Under the pieces are notes generated by a model. It made no database searches, was not told where the DNA came from, and worked only from the letters and a program-made list of their open reading frames with translations. The translations under genes were made by a program, and so were the position numbers. Of a DNA stretch of 57,220 nucleotides, positions 46,198 through 54,002 are shown piece after piece; within the stretch, counting starts at the first letter, position 1, and each line of letters begins with the position of its first letter. This DNA is from Bacillota bacterium. Lineage in GTDB: Bacteria > Bacillota > Clostridia > Lachnospirales > Lachnospiraceae. The DNA is taken from the NCBI GenBank assembly GCA_023393095.1, contig JAEWMT010000115.1:1-57220 (forward strand), given 5' to 3'.

Positions 46198-47234
46198 TCC
46201 CCTATTTCTCCTCTGCCTGATATAGTAGGGAGCATTAGTACATTAGCTCCTCTCACCTGTATATCCATCTGACAGCACAGTATTAAAGTAGTCTGTAACA
46301 GTTTTTGTTTTAAATTTCTAGATTAAAACTATAGTAATGTCAAGTATAAACTACTATTAATAAATTACAGTGTTCAGCCCCTGCTGTGACCCTACATCTA
46401 TTGGAGCAAAGCTCTAGAGTCTGCCTAAAGTCATACTCACTAAAAAACCAAGAGAATATCTAAGACTGTAAAAGTATACAAAGATATGCCTACAGTCCCT
46501 GCTTTATATACTGCTCCTGAGACTGTGGTATTGGCAGAGTTATTGTTGTAAATCAGGCATATTAGCTAGCTTTTAATTATAGTAGGGAGGACTGAGCCTG
46601 CTCAGGACTCTAGGCTTTAGCCTATGCTTTGGTTCATGCTCAAGATATAAGAGGGATAGCAAAGCCAAAAAAGTGGTCTCATCTATTGATACATAAGGGT
46701 TTGCTCTATTTTCAAAAAGAGTAATAATGCTCAAGTGTTAGCATCAAAAAGGGAAGAAATGCTCAAGTGTCATAGGACTATTTCTTGTACTTTCTTGGGC
46801 TATTAAATAGGTATCAAGTACATAACAGGCAGTTGAGTACAGTGTAACTCTGATGTACCAATTAGTTGTACAGGTAGAATATTGGCAAACTGAGCAAAGA
46901 CTTGAATATCAAGTGTTCTGAGTCATGCTTTAATATATCTCTTGTACCAAAAACTGAGACAATAGTAATCTGCAGTACTCTTTGTACCAAATTCTAATAC
47001 CTATCTTACATCTTGTATCCTTATATCTTCAAGTAGTAAGTGATGTCTCATTTTCTTGTGTAGTGTAAAACACATGAGGCATCTGTGAGAGTATTATATA
47101 CTTCCTCATTACTTCCTACTTTTTTTAAAAATATACTTGTTTTAAGCCTCCACAGCTAGACTATAGTAAGACAGGGAGGAGGCACTTTAGGAAGTAACAA
47201 TACAGCCTCATCCTTTAATAAAGGAGGTTAGCAG
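46198..47234. other. 1-kb non-coding region with iteron-like repeats (candidate origin)
   Basis: No convincing frame on either strand. AATGCTCAAGTGT occurs at 46726-46738 and 46758-46770, 32 bp apart, with TCAAGTGTT again at 46909-46917 and related CAAGTA words nearby. TGTACCAA occurs at 46854-46861, 46943-46950 and 46983-46990. The region lies between the divergent RepL-like gene and the gene at 47235. A replication origin or an operator region is likely; which one cannot be told. Confidence 0.5.
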
Positions 47235-48302
47235 ATGCTTAAATATGAATTTAAAGAGGCTACAGATGATAGGAAACAGGAGTTACTTAGCTCTATTATC
47301 TGCAATTATAATGTAGCTAATAGGAGTGAGATGGTACAGGCTTTGGCTCACTGCCAGTCAGTACTAGACTGTACACAAGAGGAATTTAGTTCTCATCCAC
47401 TTGTAGGCATAAGCACAAGACAGTTGAGGACTCACAAAAAGGACTACCTAGACCTTTACACTGCAAGTTATGAGAAATACTCAGATGCTCCTGAGCTTAA
47501 AAATGTTGATGGTGTAATTGATGAGTCAGCACTTGAGGCTGTATATGAGAACTTGTTAGCAAGATTAAAGAGTCCTAAGACTGCTACAAAAGACCTAGCT
47601 GTAATTCTTGAGTACTTTGGTATTACTAAATCAGAATTTAAGCAGTTTACTGACTTTAGAAATGCTACTTTAAGATGTTTTATGTCAGACAATCTTTCTC
47701 AGATTATTACTGATAAACAGATAGTACTATTGATAAAGTCAGTAATTGCAGAGAGTCCTTTTTTATATCAAGGTACAGAGAAAACAGTGGGTAATACCTA
47801 CAATGCTATGACAATGGAATTAGAAAATCCTCTTGTAAGGTTGGAGTGTCAGACATTAGGACTGTTACTTATCAGTCTATTCAATGGAAAAGTTACAGAT
47901 GCTTTTGTAAACCATGCTAAGACATTAAGGCTGTTGAAATTAGCATCAGGCACACCTGCTAAAGAGATGAATAGAACTCATATAGACTTTGACAGGATGG
48001 ATGGTAAGAGACCTGCTCTTAAGTCTAGTCTAACTGAAAGAGAGCTAACAGATATGTTTGGAGTTGAGCAAGGTAAAGAGATGTTTGCTCATTTTAATAA
48101 AATCAATGAAAAGGCTGATACAAAGACAGCAATTTTATTACCAAAATATGAGGATGTAGAGTGGGATTATACTTTATATTTAGAGCACTTCCCAGAGGTG
48201 TCTGAGATGTCTATAAAAGTCTTTTTAGCCAAATTGGATGCTAAACAGGAAAAGCTCAAAGACAAGTACCAACAGTATATTGCTGAAATAAATGAGGACT
48301 AA
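47235..48302 (+). CDS. unknown element protein (355 aa)
   Basis: A mostly helical soluble protein starting MLKYEFKEATDDRKQELL, with AAAGGAGG before the ATG. Near 115-150 is a helix-turn-helix-like stretch (SPKTATKDLAVILEYFGITKSEFKQFTDFRNATLR). The C-terminus is a Lys/Glu-rich coiled-coil-like tail (FLAKLDAKQEKLKDKYQQYIAEI). No family is recognised. It faces away from the iteron region and is followed by another helical protein, so the two may form an operon for partition, replication or regulation. Confidence 0.65.
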   Translation: MLKYEFKEATDDRKQELLSSIICNYNVANRSEMVQALAHCQSVLDCTQEEFSSHPLVGISTRQLRTHKKDYLDLYTASYEKYSDAPELKNVDGVIDESALEAVYENLLARLKSPKTATKDLAVILEYFGITKSEFKQFTDFRNATLRCFMSDNLSQIITDKQIVLLIKSVIAESPFLYQGTEKTVGNTYNAMTMELENPLVRLECQTLGLLLISLFNGKVTDAFVNHAKTLRLLKLASGTPAKEMNRTHIDFDRMDGKRPALKSSLTERELTDMFGVEQGKEMFAHFNKINEKADTKTAILLPKYEDVEWDYTLYLEHFPEVSEMSIKVFLAKLDAKQEKLKDKYQQYIAEINED

Positions 48303-48330
48303 AAACCAAACACAGAAAAGGAGAAAAAGG

Positions 48331-48969
48331 ATGAATAAAACTAAAATGAACTTATTATCTTTATTAGCACAGATAGGCTTTAATGATGTATCTAAGGGGC
48401 AGGTAAGAGCAGAAATAGAAAATAATATTCCTGCTAAAAAAGTGGTTCAAGCATCAATAATTACAATCCTCTCTATTGAGGAGAAATATGCTGTTCTTAT
48501 TGAGAAAGCTGAGGATGACAGAGAAATAGCTAAAAAGGTATACAATAAGATTGCAGAAGACATAAGAGTGATTGATGTATCTCAAGCTGAGGCAGTTACT
48601 GCTCTTATTGAGTTAGAAGCTCAGAGGGCTGTGGCAGAGACTAAAGCTAAAGTTGCTGATAAAGTAATTCAGTCCCTACATGATAAGAAGAAATCAGAAC
48701 TTGTTACTGAGGTAGTAAATGCTTATCAGTTAGGATTAAATGCTATGAGGGAGGCTCACTTGATACTAGACCATATTAAGCAAGTAGTTACTACATTTAA
48801 TATCAGCTTATTGACTGAGGTACTGAGTGAGATTGATGCTGAGATGAGAGATGTAGATTACCATATAAACAGAGTTACTAAGGAAACAGGAGTATCAAAA
48901 ACCAATGTAAATGGATTATATATGGCAGATAGAGACTTCTATATTGGAATGGCTTATAAACTTAAATAA
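48331..48969 (+). CDS. unknown helical, coiled-coil protein (212 aa)
   Basis: An almost entirely helical, Ala/Glu/Lys-rich protein with heptad-like runs (residues about 45-125) and no membrane segment. The ATG at 48331 follows AAAAGGAG; an in-frame ATG at 48292 overlaps the previous gene. No family is recognised. A GAGG..GGCA/TGCC..CTCC hairpin with TTTT (about 49031-49058) follows. Confidence 0.6.
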   Translation: MNKTKMNLLSLLAQIGFNDVSKGQVRAEIENNIPAKKVVQASIITILSIEEKYAVLIEKAEDDREIAKKVYNKIAEDIRVIDVSQAEAVTALIELEAQRAVAETKAKVADKVIQSLHDKKKSELVTEVVNAYQLGLNAMREAHLILDHIKQVVTTFNISLLTEVLSEIDAEMRDVDYHINRVTKETGVSKTNVNGLYMADRDFYIGMAYKLK

Positions 48970-49084
48970 GAGTTCAGAGGTATAGGGAGACCTTACAGGG
49001 ACAGGTAAATCATTAGCAGATAAAGATACTGAGGGGGCAGAGATGCCTCCCTTTTCATTATCAGGAGTATAGGAGGTACTAATA

Positions 49085-49432
49085 ATGAGAAACAGGAATA
49101 AGAGATTTATCAGAAAGACAGATACTGGTGAGGATATTGAGAGCAGACTAGATAAGATATTGTTTAAATCTTATGAATTAATGGCAATGTCAAGTAAGTG
49201 GAGACTCACAAAAAGTGGATTTATTGATGTGTATCCTCATCCTGTTATCTCAGAGGATGGACTCACTCTATTAAGGGTGCAATACTTGCCTCATAAAGGG
49301 TACTACTTACCTGACTCACTCCTGATGAGGCATATATACCATGAGGAGCAGAAAGAGCTATCTACTAAGAAAGCTAAAATAGGCAGACCTAGAAAAGATA
49401 GTGAAAATTGCAAGGCATCAGTTAGAACATAA
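49085..49432 (+). CDS. small basic protein with AT-hook-like tail (115 aa)
   Basis: A basic N-terminus (RNRNKRFIRK), a helical middle, and a GRPRK motif near the C-terminus (KIGRPRKDSE) that resembles an AT-hook. TAGGAGG precedes the ATG. It may be a DNA-binding accessory protein; no family is recognised. Confidence 0.55.
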   Translation: MRNRNKRFIRKTDTGEDIESRLDKILFKSYELMAMSSKWRLTKSGFIDVYPHPVISEDGLTLLRVQYLPHKGYYLPDSLLMRHIYHEEQKELSTKKAKIGRPRKDSENCKASVRT

Positions 49433-49452
49433 AAATACAAGGAGGAATGACT

Positions 49453-49596
49453 ATGGATAAAAAATACATGGAGGGTAACAACAGTTCCCACAAAAAGGAT
49501 ACAAGCTCTACAAAAGGCAAGCATCCATTGCACATGATTAGTGCAGGTCTATCAAAAAGGCAAGCTGATAAGCTAGCAAAGTTAGGGAGTAAATAG
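49453..49596 (+). CDS. small basic peptide (47 aa)
   Basis: MDKKYMEGNNSSHKKDTS with a C-terminal basic helix (GLSKRQADKLAKLGSK). AAGGAGG lies about 8 bases upstream and a terminator follows. Small basic proteins near integrases are often directionality factors, but nothing here proves that role. Confidence 0.55.
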   Translation: MDKKYMEGNNSSHKKDTSSTKGKHPLHMISAGLSKRQADKLAKLGSK

Positions 49597-49600
49597 TACA

Positions 49601-49638
49601 GAGGGGCAGTAGGCAGTGGCTTACTGCTCTTTTATTTA
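49601..49638 (+). terminator. intrinsic terminator
   Basis: GGGGCAGTA pairs with TTACTGCTC across the loop GGCAGTGGC, then CTTTTATTT. Confidence 0.75.
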
Positions 49639-49683
49639 GGGACAATGTCACTTTAAATTATATGAGTACAAGGAGATTTTCAG

Positions 49684-50448
49684 ATGAGAAGATGTAACAG
49701 GGAGCAGTTAGAATTCAGAGTTAGACTTGTAAATAAAGTGATGATGCAAGGGAATAGCAGTTATAACCTTGCCACAGGAGCTGTAGAGATGGCTATGCTT
49801 AATAGGGGATGTATCAGGAAAGAGCAGACTAATGCTGATGGCTATGCTTACTATGGCATCTATGACAATGTTACAAAGAAGTATTACACAGTATTTACAC
49901 ATCACATTGTAATGATTTTAGCTGATGCTGAGGGGTATATTGGGCATATGGCAGATGGCATGACTATTAATCATATCAATGGTGATAAAACTTATAATAG
50001 CCTAGGAAATCTTGAGTATCTTACTCCTGCTCAAAATAGTACACATGCTTATGTTACAGGACTATTAGAGAGACCCTTGGAGTCTCAGGTCAATGTGTAT
50101 CAGGCTTATGGTATGCTAGAGGCTTATTATCAGCAAGGGAAGAGCCTAGAGGAACTGTCAAATGCTTTTAATCTTCCTTTGTGCTCAGCAAGGAATATAC
50201 TTAGGGGCAAAGCTCATAGAGGAATGTTTTCAATGTTCAAGAGTCTAAATAGAACAGATGTAAGAAGAAAGACTCACAAGCTGAATGTTACACAGACTAG
50301 GCAGATACTTGACTTATACTACAATAAAGGAATAGCTCAGGCAGAGATTGCTAAACAGTTTAATATCAGCAGGTCTACTGTTGGTATGATTGCTACAGGG
50401 GCAAGATGGGCAGATATACATGAGGAGTTTATGAGGGAGATGCCTTAA
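49684..50448 (+). CDS. HNH endonuclease with C-terminal helix-turn-helix repeats
   Basis: A 254-residue protein. The HNH core has H73-H74 (FTHHIVMILADAEGY), N96-H97-INGDKTYN and NLEYLTPAQNSTHAY. Two DNA-binding helix-turn-helix units follow, near 140-175 (GKSLEELSNAFNLPLCSARNIL) and 205-245 (YNKGIAQAEIAKQFNISRSTVGMIATG). This architecture is like homing-type HNH nucleases of phages. AAGGAGATTTTCAG precedes the ATG. It may help the element spread or target a competitor. Confidence 0.85.
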   Translation: MRRCNREQLEFRVRLVNKVMMQGNSSYNLATGAVEMAMLNRGCIRKEQTNADGYAYYGIYDNVTKKYYTVFTHHIVMILADAEGYIGHMADGMTINHINGDKTYNSLGNLEYLTPAQNSTHAYVTGLLERPLESQVNVYQAYGMLEAYYQQGKSLEELSNAFNLPLCSARNILRGKAHRGMFSMFKSLNRTDVRRKTHKLNVTQTRQILDLYYNKGIAQAEIAKQFNISRSTVGMIATGARWADIHEEFMREMP

Positions 50449-50600
50449 AAGCTGTCTCTCTTTTTTATATTGCTTTTAACCTGTCACAGCTTCTAATCAC
50501 TTCTCTAATGAATATGTGTAGCAAAAAACACATTATGCAGGGAATAGAGACAACCTCATCCTGCATAGGCATATTATGAGCACATTAGGGGGAATACTTT

Positions 50601-50762
50601 ATGACAGAAATCATAACTACTCATACATCCACTTATGGGATTTTTAAAATAACTAACATATATACACAAACAGAGGACAAAGAGGCAGACCTAGAAAAGC
50701 TTGCTGAGGAGGTATCAGCATTACTTAGCAGAGTGGATAAGAGAAAAGACATTGTACATTAA
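50601..50762 (+). CDS. small unknown protein next to the integrase (53 aa)
   Basis: MTEIITTHTSTYGIFKITNI followed by an acidic helix (TEDKEADLEKLAEEVSALLSRV). AGGGGGAATACTTT precedes the ATG. It lies immediately upstream of the large recombinase and is one of several candidates for its recombination directionality factor. Confidence 0.5.
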   Translation: MTEIITTHTSTYGIFKITNIYTQTEDKEADLEKLAEEVSALLSRVDKRKDIVH

Positions 50763-50888
50763 TTAATTTACAGTGGGATGATTAAGTTAATAATACCATT
50801 GGACAGAAATTTAATACTATAGTATAATAACAGCAGGAGGCAGGTATATTGTTTCCTGCTATTTTTTTACATTGGAGGTTAAATCAGA

Positions 50889-52418
50889 ATGATAGCAATA
50901 TACAGCAGACAGTCAGTAGACAAGAAAGACAGTATCTCCATTGAGACTCAGATAGAGAAATGTAAGCTCAAAACTATATTGGATGATGGCACAGAGGACA
51001 GCTACAAGGTTTACTCAGATAAAGGTTACTCAGGCTCTAACATCCATAGACCTGCATTTGAGTCTCTCCTGACAGATATTAAGAAAGGCTTAATCTCAAG
51101 AGTAGTAGTTTATAAACTTGACAGGATTAGTAGGTCATTGCTTGACTTTGCAGGTATTATGGACTTATTTAAAAAGTATCATGTAGAGTTTATCAGCACT
51201 ACTGAGAATTTTGATACCTCTACTCCTATGGGTAATGCAATGCTGTCAATTACCATGGTCTTTGCTCAGTTAGAGAGGGAGACTATTCAAAACAGAATAA
51301 AGGATAATTACTATGCAAGAGGTAAAATAGGTTTTTATATGGGTGGAGTAGCTCCATATGGCTTTGAGAAAGTAGAGACTCATGTAGAGGGTAAAAAGAC
51401 CTACACCTTAGCTGAGCATCCTGACAATATTGCAGTACTGACAGATATATTCAACAAGTATGCTTATGAGGAGATGTCTCTAGGCATGATATCAAGGTAT
51501 CTCAATGATAAGGGCATCCCTGCTCCTCAAGGTAAGAATTGGGACAGTTGTAAGCTCAGTAGGATAATGAGAAATCCTGTGTATGTTATCTCTGATGCTG
51601 ACATCTACAGCTACTATAGCTCTAAAGGCTGTATAATGAGCAATGAGGTAGCTGATTATGTCTCAGGTAATGGACTCTACCTCTATGGAAAGAGAGCTAC
51701 TAATGAGAGAAAATATACAGATGTATCTAATCATACAGTATCTCTTGCACTCCATAGTGGAGTTATAGACAGCATGACATTCTTAAAGGTGCAATACAAG
51801 CTAGATAATAATAAGCAGGTAAAGAATACAGGTAAAGGTAAGCACTCATGGCTCTCAGGGATTATCAAGTGTGGTAAATGTGGCTACTCCATGTCAGTAT
51901 ACACAGGATACAAAGACAATAAATACCTAGTATGTAGAGGTAAAAATCAGCATAATGTATGTGAGGGTAATCAGACAACTTACAAGGTGGAGGATATAGA
52001 GCCTTATGTTGAGCAGGAGATATTCAGAGTTGTTAGAGCTAATAAAGACCTGCTCCATAAGCATAAGGCTGTAGATGCTAAGAAAATGAATGAGTACAAG
52101 GTCAAGATAGCTACTATTGAACAGCAGATAGACAATCTTATCTCTCAAATAGCAGATGGAGGCACTTTAGCTAAGTACATTCAGCCTAAGGTTGAGGCTC
52201 TTGATGCAGAGAAGAATAAGCTCATTAAGAAGATGCAGGAGCAACAGATTACTACATCAACCTCAGAGGATACTAAACAGCTTATAGATGCTCTTGATAT
52301 GTGGCAGGAGCTGACTGTAGAGGATAAGAAGCTCCTAGCTAGTAAATTCATTAAGGTTATCAAGTTTAATGAGGAGAATATCAGCATAGAATGGCAGAAT
52401 AACATTACAGTTTATTAG
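50889..52418 (+). CDS. large serine recombinase (integrase/excisionase of the element)
   Basis: A 509-residue large serine integrase. The N-terminal resolvase domain has IYSRQS with the nucleophile Ser9, SDKGYSGSNIHRPAFESLL and KLDRISRSLLDF. The recombinase domain begins near 150 (GGVAPYGFEKV). A zinc ribbon follows (CGKCGYSMSV ... LVCRGKNQHNVC), then a coiled coil near 400-450 (KVKIATIEQQIDNLISQIADGG) as in Bxb1- or phiC31-type enzymes. TTGGAGG precedes the ATG. Its TAG stop lies within the right attachment arm, as usual for an integrase next to its own att site. Confidence 0.95.
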   Translation: MIAIYSRQSVDKKDSISIETQIEKCKLKTILDDGTEDSYKVYSDKGYSGSNIHRPAFESLLTDIKKGLISRVVVYKLDRISRSLLDFAGIMDLFKKYHVEFISTTENFDTSTPMGNAMLSITMVFAQLERETIQNRIKDNYYARGKIGFYMGGVAPYGFEKVETHVEGKKTYTLAEHPDNIAVLTDIFNKYAYEEMSLGMISRYLNDKGIPAPQGKNWDSCKLSRIMRNPVYVISDADIYSYYSSKGCIMSNEVADYVSGNGLYLYGKRATNERKYTDVSNHTVSLALHSGVIDSMTFLKVQYKLDNNKQVKNTGKGKHSWLSGIIKCGKCGYSMSVYTGYKDNKYLVCRGKNQHNVCEGNQTTYKVEDIEPYVEQEIFRVVRANKDLLHKHKAVDAKKMNEYKVKIATIEQQIDNLISQIADGGTLAKYIQPKVEALDAEKNKLIKKMQEQQITTSTSEDTKQLIDALDMWQELTVEDKKLLASKFIKVIKFNEENISIEWQNNITVY

Positions 52419-52465
52419 TTTACATTTGTATGCATACCTGACAGTCTTGACTGGAAAGATTACGG
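52417..52465. other. right attachment junction
   Basis: Element arm AGTTTACATTTGTATGCATA-CCT (52417-52439), GA core at 52440-52441, then chromosomal CAGTCTTGACTGGAAAGATT. The first CpG after the element is at 52463. Confidence 0.85.
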
Positions 52466-52679
52466 TACGGAAAGTATTATTAATATGGTGGTAAACAATA
52501 AGCATCTTGGCAATGGTTCCATCATACTGATGCATAACGGCGCAAAGGATACACCAAAGGCATTGGAATCCATTATAAAAGGGCTGCAGAATAAGGGATA
52601 TCAGATTGTACCGATTTCTCAACTGATACATACCGGAGAATATACGGTGGATCATGAGGGTCGACAGTTTGAAAAGTAA
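52442..52679 (+). pseudogene. pdaB: PdaB-like polysaccharide deacetylase, 3' part (interrupted gene)
   Basis: The remaining codons of the split deacetylase. Read in frame from the 5' part, the junction codon becomes GAC and the text DSLDWKDYGTESIINMVVNN completes motif 4. Motif 5 (GSIILMHNG) with its catalytic His is here, and the protein ends EGRQFEK. Without excision this part has no start near its 5' end. The joined gene is 804 bp (267 aa), the size expected for PdaB proteins. Confidence 0.9.
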
Positions 52680-52783
52680 AGATAAATATTTGATAATAAA
52701 TGATTGAATAAAAATAGTAATATTATCCATTATAATAATAGTTTGAAAAATTTCCGATAACGTAGTATGATACATTAAAGATT

Positions 52784-52826
52784 GAACGAAGTTGTTCCCA
52801 TTGGGATTTCCTTCGTTCTTTTTTTA
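52784..52826 (+). terminator. intrinsic terminator after pdaB
   Basis: GAACGAAG pairs with CTTCGTTC, followed by eight T with one A after. Confidence 0.85.
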
Positions 52827-52966
52827 TTAGGTATTTATCAATAAATTTGTCAATCAAGTTGGAATAAGATTGATAGCGGTATGAATAACGAAAGATATCT
52901 AACGCAGCAAAGACAGTACGATCTATATATTATAAATCGTAGAACCGGGAGACGTGGAGGTATGAT

Positions 52967-53731
52967 ATGCTTAAAGAGACAGAATGGAATACAATTAATA
53001 GTATTTTATTGGAGATTTATACTATCAAAAATATTGACATTATGGCTGAAAAGCTGCTGAAGATGTTTCGAATGCTGATTCCATATTCCAAAGGATATTT
53101 TGTTGTATTAGATAAAAATCAAAATATAAAATATGAGAAGTCATTTTTTATTGGAATTGATGAGGATAAGAAAAAAGAATATATCAACTACTTTTATGAA
53201 AAGGATTATTTAAGGTATGTTTATGATATTATTACTGAGACCACGGTATATCGGGATACCGATATTATAGAGGAGGAAGTAAGAACCAAAACGGAATTTT
53301 ATAGGCATTATTTAATGCCGCTTAAAATACCGTATGGAGCGGGTATTCTGCTGATGAGAAATGAAAAATTAATCGGAATTATCAATTTATTCAGGAATAA
53401 GGAATTGGGTGATTTTACAGAAAAAGATATTTACATATTGGGAGTGTTAAAAAAGCATCTTGCTAATATCACATATAATTTAATTAACGACAATAATATA
53501 AATAATCAAGAAAGTAAATTAGAAGGACTTTATAATGATTATAATTTATCTGATAGGGAAAAAGAGGTTATCTGGTTGATTAAACAGGGATATGCGAATG
53601 TTGATATTAGTGAAGAAATGATGATCAGTATTTCAACGGTTAAGAAGCATATTTATAATATATACAGTAAATTAAATGTTAATAGCAGAACCCAGTTACT
53701 TGCATATTTCTCAGCCAAGGTAGAAGAGTAA
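52967..53731 (+). CDS. LuxR-type transcription regulator with GAF-like sensor
   Basis: A 254-residue regulator. The N-terminal 165 residues form a GAF-like sensor (IPYSKGYFVVLDKNQNIKYE, GAGILLMRNEKLIGIINLFR). The C-terminal LuxR/GerE HTH is LSDREKEVIWLIKQGYANVDISEEMMISISTVKKHIYNIYSKL. It starts TTG/ATG near 52967 (ORF start at 52967), with GGAGGTATGATA just upstream. It lies directly before the guanidine operon and may regulate it. Confidence 0.85.
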   Translation: MLKETEWNTINSILLEIYTIKNIDIMAEKLLKMFRMLIPYSKGYFVVLDKNQNIKYEKSFFIGIDEDKKKEYINYFYEKDYLRYVYDIITETTVYRDTDIIEEEVRTKTEFYRHYLMPLKIPYGAGILLMRNEKLIGIINLFRNKELGDFTEKDIYILGVLKKHLANITYNLINDNNINNQESKLEGLYNDYNLSDREKEVIWLIKQGYANVDISEEMMISISTVKKHIYNIYSKLNVNSRTQLLAYFSAKVEE

Positions 53732-53869
53732 TAAACTAAAATAATACTAAAGTAGTATAGAGCAAGCTAAAAGTTCTATATTGGAGGTATGTATTTCATA
53801 ATTTGGTGTAATTGAATCATTGATAATAAGTGTTTAAAATTTAATATATTAAAATACAGTAACGTAAAA

Positions 53870-53952
53870 GATAGGCGGAACGATTTAGAACCTGCTTATC
53901 GGATGAAAGGTGCAAAGACGCATATATGCGTGTCCTTGCACCTTTTTTATTT
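53870..53952 (+). promoter_or_regulatory. structured leader with terminator; candidate guanidine-sensing riboswitch
   Basis: A stem GATAGGC..GCTTATC (about 53870-53900) precedes a strong terminator, GGTGCAA(A)GACGCAT..ATGCGTGTCCTTGCACC with seven T (about 53918-53951). A compact aptamer-like stem joined to a terminator, upstream of guanidine genes, fits a transcriptional ON riboswitch. The sequence does not match guanidine-I in my reading. Guanidine-IV is the closest in layout, but I could not confirm its consensus. Confidence 0.5.
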
Positions 53953-54002
53953 TTGTGGATATCAGATAAAACGAATTATCTGGTACCGGATCGGAGGAAA
54001 TT

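Larger units (their letters stand above)
40996..52440 (+). mobile_element. 11.4-kb CpG-free integrated element in pdaB ('skin'-like)
   Basis: The boundaries are set by reading the deacetylase across both junctions: the GA at 40996-40997 and the GA at 52440-52441 are the two copies of the core. The element carries a large serine recombinase ending at the right boundary, a second serine recombinase, a replication-initiator-like protein, an HNH endonuclease, an Ntn-hydrolase, a lipoprotein and small proteins. No CG dinucleotide, GATC or GGCC was found inside it, whereas the flanks have many. No phage structural or conjugation genes are seen, so it is a small integrative or plasmid-like element. 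Confidence 0.92.

Noticed and set aside
40996..52440. Element as a complete prophage or conjugative element
   Set aside because: No terminase, capsid, tail, lysis, relaxase or type IV secretion genes were seen; it is better described as a small integrative or plasmid-like element.
40996..52440. CpG absence as a simple codon-usage effect
   Set aside because: The non-coding stretches (42582-43110, 43987-44653, 46198-47234) are equally free of CG, and genes on both strands and in several frames are affected.
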